Assembly (NCBI RefSeq): GCF_021869535.1
Contig: NW_026262659.1
Coordinates: 12,578,321 to 12,642,320 of the forward strand
Reading direction: 5' to 3'
DNA: 64,000 bases
Source of the DNA: Mytilus californianus
Taxonomy: Eukaryota; Mollusca; Bivalvia; Mytilida; Mytilidae
Numbering within the stretch: the stretch's first letter is position 1; the number at the start of each line of letters is the position of its first letter. The position numbers and the translations under genes are program-made. Of the stretch, positions 54,924-64,000 are shown in pieces. The notes below the pieces were generated by a model. That model had not been told where the DNA came from, ran no database searches, and saw only the letters and a list, made by a program, of their open reading frames with translations.

Positions 54924-56380
54924 TATTTATTCCTTTAAAAAGACTAAGGGAATCATTAACTATTCTAATAACATCATAGAAATGGTAGAAGGGTACGTAC
55001 TTCTTTTTACTCTCTGAATTTCCTGGATTATCTCTCTTTAGCAAGAAATGTGCTGTCTACAATTTTTAAGATGTTTTGTGCTCTGGAATTCATCACATAA
55101 TAATTCCATTTCATTGGGAGAAATTATTTTACGGTTTATTAAGAATCGGTAATACATTGTAGGATGAAAATACATTTCATGTACGCCAATTTAATGTAAT
55201 GTGCAGAAAACAACAGACAATGTAATACAATAAAATACAAAAAATAAAACAGAAATTGTGTTTTCCGTTAAGATCAAAATTACTTTACAAAAAAAAAATA
55301 ACATTTTGCAGATTCCAAGGCGATCAGAAAACATAAACTGATACTGAACGTATACTATTAAGCTATAAATGTACTATTTACATTAAGGTTACAATTTTCA
55401 TCAACATTGTTTAAACCATACATGTAAGTGTTCCGAAAAATCGACATTTTGGGATAATAAACCAGACATTCACTAGACCATTTTCATCATATACGCTTCT
55501 TGAAAAGCCAAGTTTAATGAAAAGGAAAATAACTTTTTCCATTAGTTGAACATACAACATACCTTTCATTTGAGAAAAAAGAAACTACTTTATCGGTTCG
55601 AATTTATTTAACTTTACATTTACTATATTTAATTTTATGGTTTGTTAAAATATGATATTATTGAAAATTTCTAGTAGTAGAATTTAATTATTTTCAGTTT
55701 TCTTATTTTCCGCACATAACATAGTTTTTATATGATTAACGGCATGCTATATTTTTAAGAAAGATCCACTTTTTATAAATAAATAACTTTTTATGGTGAT
55801 AATCCCGACCAATATTATATTTCCCAGCCAAAGAATGTCATGTTTGAATATAAGTGTTCATCTTTTTACTTTAAGACTGTCAAGTGATTACGTCAATCGT
55901 GTAGAATTGGTTATACAAAGATACGGGAAAATGGTCCAAGAAGAATTATTTTGGTAAGCATGATCAAGCGGTCAGTAGGTATTAGCTTATGATTACCTTT
56001 TTACAATGTTCATTATTTTACCACGAGGCCGATAATTAAATTAACAAAATATTCGATAACGTAGCCAATACAGTGACAGAAATTATATAAACTCAACGAA
56101 GGTTGTTAAACATGTTTTAAAAACAGATTCGGATTTAGTTCAATTCTACTTTCATGTTACTATAAAAACAAAGGAATGTTGTATTACAGCTATCCAAGAG
56201 AGTTCAAACTACGAAGATAAAAGGAATTATAGGTCACCGCACGACTTCAATGATGAGAAAAACTCATGCCGTATATTCATCTTTAAACATTTCGGCTGTC
56301 CATGCTGTTATATAGAATTTTTTTTTTTTAATTTTCCATTTCCTATTAAATCGAAGAGAATTCAGAGTACAACTCCAACT
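54924..56380. other. No supported gene; one dispersed repeat fragment
   Basis: Most is AT-rich blank sequence. 56195-56290 (GGTCACCGCACGACTTCAAT and GAAAAACTCATGCCGTATAT) is a fragment of the mussel-type repeat at 57910-58080. Confidence 0.45.
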
Positions 56381-56914
56381 GTAGGTGGTACAATTGACAT
56401 AACATTTTCAGAAGTTTTATCAACTGGACAACTGAAAGAAATCTACAACGCAACTGGGGGTCCTTCGGGAGAAAATTACATCAATGACAAATTTATTGAA
56501 ATCCTGAATGAAGTTATTGAAAACCATTTTTTCGTCAGATGATTCGACGATTAAACATGTAGAGAGGCTTGAGGAAAAGGACAAAAACGCGTGGGGTGTC
56601 AACTTTTTTGTTGGTTGGTGGATACGCAGCTTCTGACTTTGTCCAACGTGCCCTCCGAGTAAAGTTCGAAAAGAAGTATAAAATGATATTTCCACTGACT
56701 CCAGACATGATAGTCTTGAAAGGCGCTTTTATCACTGGTCATCTCGTTGAGGCAATCGTAGGCAGGATGGCTACATGCTATTATGGTTTAAGTATTAGTA
56801 CACAACAGCAGTATCCGGACGTGTTATATCAATAGGAGATGGGAAGAAAAAAACTTTTTTCTCGATTATCAAGAAAGGCCTAAAGATTAAAGTTGGTCAT
56901 CATTTTATGCCTTG
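56381..56914 (+). pseudogene. HSPA12-like (Hsp70 superfamily) fragment
   Basis: The first frame reads VGGTIDITFSEVL and QLKEIYNATGGPSG, the phosphate-binding and following strands of the HSPA12 ATPase half. After a frame change near 56530-56568 it reads STFLLVGGYAASDFVQRAL and IVLKGAFITGHL, the adenosine-side motif of this family. A last frame change near 56825 gives SIGDGKKKTFFSIIKKGLKI and a stop at 56914. HSPA12 genes are strongly expanded in bivalves. No introns appear within, so it is a degraded exon or a retrocopy. Confidence 0.75.
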
Positions 56915-57905
56915 ACGCAAATTGCATTGCAACTTGGTATCTCAAATGGTTACACTATGCACTGAATTAAATTGTTTTGAATAGTTGTATTCATGGTAAT
57001 AGACCCGTGGAATAAGCGGATCAATCAATTATGATACTTATTCATTTATCAGGATTTTAAGTTTATGTTGTTATTATAGTTTCAATTGCTACAATGTTTG
57101 ATTATTTCTGATAAATTGCACAAATCAAGAAAATAAACAATTATGATATAAAGATACAAACAATAACCATTGAATTACAAGCTCCTGACCAGGGACATGC
57201 GCATATAAAAATGTTTTGTGTTCCCAACCCTAACCCTATCCTAGGACAGAGGTTTTTACATGAATTTTCGTAAAGACAAGGCCATTTTCGTTTTTGTGTT
57301 TCGTACTATCTATCTTATTAAAGTAGGATGTGTGATGGAAGGTATTGCATTTAAGCAGAAGGGAGAATATAGAAAATTGCATATCTAGCCAGTCTAAAAC
57401 AATCAAATACAGAAAAAAATTGCAATCATAATCAATTGAATCTAAGATTTAACTAAATATACAACTAGATGGATGGAAACATGAAATTGTCAAACTTTTC
57501 GATAAAAAAATAAAAAAACTATGAATAGGCATACTCTAAAGTTGGTATAAATAAATGTTTGAAAAGAGACGTAGAATTGACGTAAATTTGACAAAAACTC
57601 AACGACACTTGTAATCAAAATACATGTTTAGATCTATTATACAGTCTTCAATAATTGACAAGTGTTTTTTATTATATGTAAAACTCTCAATCTTCTTGAA
57701 TCTAAATAGGTTGTGAACAATGAACTGTCATCAACAACAAATTCTTAAAATAACAAAACAAAACAAAAACACATTAAGACATAATATATAAAGAAAACCA
57801 CTGACGAGATTCTTTGTAACAATTTAACGCATAGAATGACAAAATGTGTCCTTTTAATTTTCTGGAAACATTTTTTAGAACCTTTGTTCGTATTTTGTTT
57901 GATAA
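56915..57905. other. No recognised feature
   Basis: There is no supported ORF or repeat. Confidence 0.35.
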
Positions 57906-57909
57906 TTCT

Positions 57910-58080
57910 AGTGATATAAGAATAATAAGGATGTGGCATAATTCCCAATGTGACAACTATCCAACAGAGTTCAATGAAGAGGAAGTAACCAATTACAGAC
58001 AGCCATACGGCATTCAAAACTAGAAAAACCCTTACAGTATAGTCGGCCATAAAAAGCCCCAACATGAAAAATGTGAAACA
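57910..58080 (-). repeat. Dispersed mussel-type repeat, inverse copy
   Basis: GGATGTGGCATAATTCCCAA, TGTGACAACTATCCAACAGA and GTCGGCCATAAAAAGCCCCA are the reverse complement of the repeat at 52970-53095. The 113-codon open stretch here is a by-product. Confidence 0.7.
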
Positions 58081-58189
58081 ATTCAAACAAGAAAAAAAAA
58101 CCAGTCTTTTTTATAAATTTTTGTTTTTCGAAAATCAAATATGACATACATGAACCAAAGACACAGAACTACAGGTTACTGACTTGGGA

Positions 58190-58680
58190 CAGGCACTTAA
58201 AGAATATGGCGGGTTAAACATGTTTGGCGAGTGTCCAACCCTCTCCAAAACATTGGACAGTTGTGTAACTGTAGAACACAAGAACAAAGTATACAAATTA
58301 GTAGCATTGCCTTAGTTCATAAGATCGGTACGAGGCACAAAAATAACTAATATGAAAACAATAGAAACAAATCACCGAAATAAGAAAACTCGCAGTTTCT
58401 GAACGCTAGTTCAAAGCTAAAAACAAATAATGCATCGACCTCGTTCTCCCAGTCTAACCTTTCATTCAGTACACATCTTACGAATTTAGTTAAGAGACAT
58501 CATAAACAGTCTGAGAAACACATTACCTTGTGCAATAACAAAATATAAGTAAACAGTATCCACAGGATGTAGTATAATGAGTTATCATAACTAGTTTAAC
58601 CCCGCCACATTCTGTATGTGCCTGACCCAAGTCAGGAGCCTGTAATTCAGTGGTTGTCTTTTGTACTGTAATTGAAACGG
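58190..58680. repeat. Fragments of the dispersed repeat seen at 23890 and 52780
   Basis: GGCGGGTTAAACATGTTTGGCG (near 58208) and AACCCCGCCACATTCTGTAT (near 58598) are opposite-strand versions of the same phrase, forming a loose inverted pair about 390 bp apart. Confidence 0.5.
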
Positions 58681-61600
58681 TCATGTTTATCTAATCAGAT
58701 CTTGAAAGTTATTGTTCGTCTATTATTTTAAAAATTTCAGTCTTATCCATTGATATAAACAAAGTTACTTTCTTTTGAAGCTAATGCAATTCATACTTTT
58801 GGCAACTAAAGTAGCAACATTTTCATTATTAAATACAAATATAAAGTTTTCCTTATGTGTGAAGTTAAAACCTTCACTAATACTTATAGCTACATGTATC
58901 ATGATTTTTCTATAATTTACATGTAACAGACATCTAAAATGAAACGAAATGCATATGTTATAGTAGAATGGAAGTTAAAACATGTACTCTCATAAGTTTA
59001 TGCCGTTCATATCTTCCAGTTTCTAGTATGTGGGGAAATTATATTTAAGTTTGATTTGTTATGTCACACCAATCTGACTAACTCTTATTAAATATATCTT
59101 CTTCAATTTGGTTAACTTAAAGACTTATTTTGTTAATACATTTATCTCAAACTGACAGTAGAAATCATTATCATATATCTTTAACATTTCTAAAATTCTA
59201 AAGCTCAAATTCCTTACTTCAGTATTTAAACTATTTGGTCATATATGAATTATATCATCTGTTTCATCTACTCCTAGTCCAGACGATAGTATGTTGTGGA
59301 ATTTACCAAATAAAAGGGATGAATATATCTGTGATCAAACGAGACCTCTTTTGTTTATTGTATTGGTTGTTAACAAATGTTGAATTTTAAAGCATTATAC
59401 AGGAACTGAAACTATCATGGGTAAGGAGGTTAAATAACTTAAATTCAAAATGGATGAGATTAGTATCTTTTGTAGATCAAAGAATAAGGAAGAATTTGGA
59501 CGTTTAAGACTTTATATCTAATCAAAACAATATTATGTCATTTTAGAACATGCAACAATTAATTTAATTTAAATCTAACATTTTACATATTGTTATGTAC
59601 TATTACATTATTTAACAGGTTTGTTAAACTATTTCAATTTTGGTATAAACGAGAAAAAGGTCTCAAAAACTATTACTTTCCGATGGAAGTATTTTCTTTG
59701 AATCTAAGAAAGATTCAACGGACCTGTACAAGGTATTGAATTACACAAATGTAATTTTTGTGGTGTAAAAAAATTGAAAAAAAAATTTCAAATGACTAGT
59801 ATTAACTAAAAAATCATGCACTCTTCTCGTACATAACACACAAGAAAAATAAATACGGTTCCAGTATTTATCTATGGTGTTTTTTCTTTCTTTCTATCTT
59901 TACCTAACAAAGTGAACTTATTACTACAAATGTAATCAAGAAAGACAAAACGATTCTCTCTTTGATAATAAGACAACCATTTATATTTAACCTGATGTTT
60001 TCGGAATTTTGCATCCTTAACGCTCTTTAGTTTTGTACTTTATTTGGCTTTTTTAATTTTGTTGGTTCAATCGTCACTGAATAGTCTTTTCTAGAAGAAA
60101 TTCGCGTCCGGCGTACAAAATTTAAATCCTGATTTCAATGATGAGTTTATATACTCCACAATTTGTTTTTGAATTTTATATCTTTTTTTTTGAGAATGTG
60201 TTATTCATTTCATTTACCCTTTTTGGTAAATGTTCAGCCAATGTGTTTTAATGAAGCTAATTCATTACAATAACAAAAAAAAATCACAAGTACACACAAA
60301 AAGCGATACACAACATTATACAGTATCTATGAAAGCAAGCTCAAAATATTTAACATACTGATATGAACGCATGCTCTCCTACGATAAACTAGTGGTTATT
60401 GTATGTCTTAAGAGATTCCAACAGCAACGTATTAAACAGAACAAGAACAAGAAGACACAATATCGTGCATGTCTAGACAAAATGTGAATACAGAATTTCT
60501 CTGCAGAACAACAAAATTGATTTAGTATTGCTTCAAACTATAAATCAGCGAGTCATCAAAAGTACCAACCGCAATGATCGTATAATAAAAACTTTTACCA
60601 AAAGAATATTAAGCCAAGAAGAAACACGTGAAAAAAAAATTCTAATTTGGTCGCTTTATAAATAATTTTACCGCAAACAGCTGCAAGCAAATTTCCACTT
60701 TGCATTAAATTCTGCAGGTGGAAGCAAGTCAACGTTCATCATAATCTCTTTATTTCTGATAGAATTAATCGAACGTTTTAACCGATTTATATATCTATAT
60801 AACTGATGTAAAAAAAAGTGTTTTGAATTTGCAACGTCGTCAAAAACAGCGGAAATCAAGCCAAATTATTTTGTTTTGATTTCAATTATTTAGGAGACCG
60901 TTTGTTTATATTTTTTCTCTTTCTATCTTTCTTTCTTCCTTTCTGTTTTTCTTTCTCTTCTTTCTGTTCTTATACGTCAAATGTTTTCGCGGGTTCGTAA
61001 ACTTGTTTGGTACAGTTGATTTGTATTTGCATTCATCTTTAACATAGTTGTTCAAAATCTTCTACATGTTTGTTATCGAATCAGTTCTTCAACCCAATCA
61101 TAACAGCTTTACCTGTTCAAAGCTATTTTCTTAACATTTCGACTGTCAATTTTTTTTTTTATTGTTGTTGATTTTGTTTTCCTTAAATAGCGGAATAGCA
61201 AATGAAGGCATATTTGTCTAAGTACGGTTTATGTAGGAATAACATGTCTATTATGAAGACGTTAACAATTTGATAAACAGACTAGATATTCGTAAAGATC
61301 AAATACCAAACTGTACAGTTCTTTACTGACCATCAATAATTCACGTTACGCACATTCATAAATAAATGCGTCATCGACTCATGGTATATTTTCCTTTCAT
61401 CTAAAGGCACAAAATATAGGTATATAGAATACTTGAACTACTGCATTTATTGAACTACCTGGCTTTGTATAGACAAATAAAGTTAACAATATCTTCGAAA
61501 TATTGCGAAAAAAAGAATGACTTGTAATCAAATTATAAAATATAAATATATGACAGACCATATATAAAGTATCGCCTTAAGGATTCGTGGAAGTAATGAA

Positions 61601-63112
61601 TATACCATGTGATACTATTCTCTGTCATGTCTTACAATACTTATGTCTAATATAATTGAAAATGATTTTGCGTTTTAATACTTTGATGGTGATTAGTGTG
61701 TTTGTCCATTCATTAATAGATTAATAATGGGATAACTATTTTTGTTCTTTGTAATTTAATATTTTGTTTTCATATATAATCACGCCATCAATAAATGACA
61801 TCTATTCTAAGTACATGTCAAGGTTTTTGTTTATAAATTATGCATCTGCTATACAGTTTCGACCGATATTCACCGCTGACATGTTTCTCTTTTCAATTAG
61901 AAATCTCGTATTCTATATAGGTTAAAAGGAAGTAAATAAAGATGACTGGCGCCACCTAGATTTCACATCCAAGATAATAGGTAGAAGTAAATTTATTTTT
62001 TGCTGCCCTGGTAATTAGAAATCAAAATTGAAATAGTAAGAAATGAGTGTTGGCCATTGATGTAGAAATAGCGAGAAATTTAGAGGAAACTCTCTGTGAC
62101 GAGCAACATTTTCTGTGCCAAATTTAGCAAGAGGTGTTCTTCATTTATACTATTTCGAAAATTCCGGAACCGTTGAGTACCCTTAAAAAATGGCATTTTT
62201 CTATCAAAAAAGCTGGGGCACCATATGTGTTTTGCAGTTTCAATTACACCCAAAGGTGTTGATAATTCAAAATTTGACATTTTTTTTCAATGGATCTTTG
62301 ATAGTGAAAACGCAGGACTAAAAAGGCTCCCATTGTCGCCTATGTAAATAATTACTCCATTGTAACCTTAAACGTTTTGTTATAAATTCCTACTTTTAAC
62401 ATAAAAGATGCATTGTACTGAATTGCGTTTAAATGTAATACACGCTCCCGAAAATATAAATTCCGTTACTAATTCTTCTTGTAGATAAAATACACATGAT
62501 TAAAATTAAAAACTCCAAGTTACAATGTTTGTTCGAAATGACAGGGGTGAAGCTATTTGACTTAGAAGCCATTGATTCTATCACCTTAAATTCTGTAATA
62601 AACGGCTGGACTCTTAAGGGTAACATTGTTTATATAATATTAATTTTATATTATATTGTATACATACATAATGTTTTTATATAACCTGGAATTTCTTTCT
62701 TTTTTAACAATTGTAGATCATACATTTGTATTATTTCTGACTATTTGTTATATTATTAATGTTTATAATATCTCTGATTTTGGTTTATGAGAATAAAGAT
62801 TTATTACAATCTGATTAAAATTAAAGATCTGTCACTCTGCTCCGTTAGTTTGGTTTGTCGCGTGTAAGATCTGAAGACATTCCATAAAGGTAGTCAGTCT
62901 CATACAATACAGACTTCATTAGTATGGATATGTTCCTTATACAAAAACTGATCCAACAAAGTTATCAAGAAGAACGACTTAATTTGACACTACATAAGTT
63001 TTACGGTCACTATCATCAATTTGTTGACCGATACGATATATCTGTGTCTCAACTCAATAGCGAAATGTTTTCATTTTCTTAGATTTTAAGATAAAAGAAC
63101 AGTCGTCTTATC
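58681..63112. other. Long stretch with no supported gene
   Basis: It is AT-rich throughout. Short pyrimidine runs (TTTCTTTCTTCCTTTCTG near 60930) and ORFs of at most 66 codons without motifs are all I see. Around 62080-62280 a 66-codon minus-strand frame is not recognisable. Confidence 0.4.
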
Positions 63113-63277
63113 TATGATATAATACCGTTATGGCCTTCATGAAAAGTTAATATCCAAAATTGTTAAATCGAGGAAAGGTTATTTTCCTCGAGGTCCGAAG
63201 GACCGAAGGAAAATAACTTTTTCGAGATTTAATAATTTTAGATATTAACTTTCCTTGATGGCCATAACTGTATTATA
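63113..63277. repeat. Long inverted repeat (foldback), ~78 bp arms
   Basis: The left arm GTTATGGCCTTCATGAAAAG, GTTAATATCCAAAATTGTTA and GGTTATTTTCCTCG mirrors the right arm TTAATAATTTTAGATATTAA and CTTTCCTTGATGGCCATAAC. A short palindromic centre (GGTCCGAAGGACC) joins them. No ORF is present. Confidence 0.85.
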
Positions 63278-63594
63278 ATATTGAACTGAATACAAAGACA
63301 TAATTTTCCTTGAATGAACATATGAATTCGAGATAAGTTTGAAAAGTTCCTCTGGACTGTAACTAGAAAAATAAAAACAAGATTTCTCATGTATCTGTAC
63401 TTATTGGATACACATAAAGCTTATTAACGCAATTTTTATAGCCTGCTTAGTGCTTTGTGAGTCTCTTTTGTCTCAAAATGCTTTCAATGTCCAGATCCTA
63501 GCATGAGTCAAATGTTGAGGAGGCCGCCAGATGTAAACAAACGATACGACGTCACTATTTAGTTATTATTTTGACGTGCAAATGTGCGCCAAAA

Positions 63595-63722
63595 AAGAGT
63601 TATTTTTGCTACACGGATATATCCGAACAGTTATTTTACCTACACACATATTCCTAAACAGTTATTTTGCCTTCGCGCATATTCCCAAGCAGTTATTTTG
63701 CCTACGCGCAATTTGCCGCGGG
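63595..63722 (+). repeat. ~35 bp tandem repeat, 3.5 copies
   Basis: The unit is CAGTTATTTTGCCTACGCGC plus ATATTCCCAAG. Copies begin near 63595, 63629, 63658 and 63691. The last runs into GCCGCGGGAAAAAGGG. Confidence 0.75.
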
Positions 63723-64000
63723 AAAAAGGGGCTATTCTCCTTTAAGGAATAATAAACATAAGTAATATCTTAATTATTTTATTAGTGGTTACTATAGTAA
63801 AGAATAATAATATCGATTTTGTCCTTATTCCCAATTGTGACATTCTGACTGAGTGTGGATTCGCATGATGGTGATATATGCGTATCAGAAGATGCTTTCC
63901 CTATCACTGCACCCTGTCTCGTTTCTTTTGATCTTCATGTGATTCTCTCAGTTTTTGTTTATAACCCTGATTTTTTTTCTTCTTAAGCGATTAAGTAGGA

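Noticed and set aside
57745-58086. 113-codon hydrophobic frame suggesting a membrane protein
   Set aside because: It overlaps the dispersed repeat shared with 52970-53095 and is T-rich, which gives hydrophobic residues by chance.
62080-62280. 66-codon minus-strand frame
   Set aside because: No motif, no splice support and no similarity I recognise.

Overview
The window looks like nuclear DNA of a bivalve mollusc, most likely a mussel (Mytilidae). It is AT-rich, has intron-like exon signals (AG|exon|GT), no bacterial-style gene packing, and is crowded with degraded retroelements, TIR elements, satellites and short dispersed repeats of the kind mussel genomes carry. The species call rests on recognising these repeat types by eye and is an inference.

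Layout. 1-4725: tail of a dispersed repeat, an AT-rich blank stretch, then a broken BEL/Pao retroelement on the minus strand. 4726-13278: a Ty3/gypsy-type LTR retrotransposon on the plus strand. Its order is 5' LTR (front-truncated), primer site, an intact SGNH/GDSL-hydrolase-like ORF, gag, zinc knuckles, protease, RT, RNase H, integrase, a 1.75 kb non-coding tail, polypurine tract and 3' LTR. The extra hydrolase ORF ahead of gag is the most unusual feature here. 13279-16800: a TIR element with a core of ~190 bp tandem repeats sits inside a GTTGGCGA-type minisatellite. 16840-22100: mostly unrecognised, with one dispersed repeat copy.

22118-28056 (minus strand): five phase-compatible exons that read like the C-terminal end of SLX4, the structure-specific endonuclease scaffold. 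One exon carries a single-base frameshift in a homopolymer. 28232-37830: a tandem array, then a hAT-like TIR element holding an L1/Tx1-like LINE whose ORF1 holds a small TA-flanked MITE, then a ~120 bp satellite. 39113-39958: another LINE ORF1. 40311-43512 (minus): two exons of a STARD10-like START-domain lipid-transfer protein, one with an in-frame TAG, with a plus-strand LINE in the intron between them.

44100-54900: a mosaic of LINE and Penelope-like RT fragments, a TIR element full of GACGTC motifs, microsatellites and mussel-type dispersed repeats. 56381-56914: a broken HSPA12-like (Hsp70 superfamily) fragment. 57000-64000: mostly blank, with a long inverted repeat and a short tandem array near the end.

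No rRNA, tRNA, CRISPR or operon structure was seen. Host genes are only partly present. The retroelement proteins would act together in reverse transcription and integration, but every gag/pol set here is broken, so only the SGNH ORF, one LINE ORF1 and some host exons remain open.
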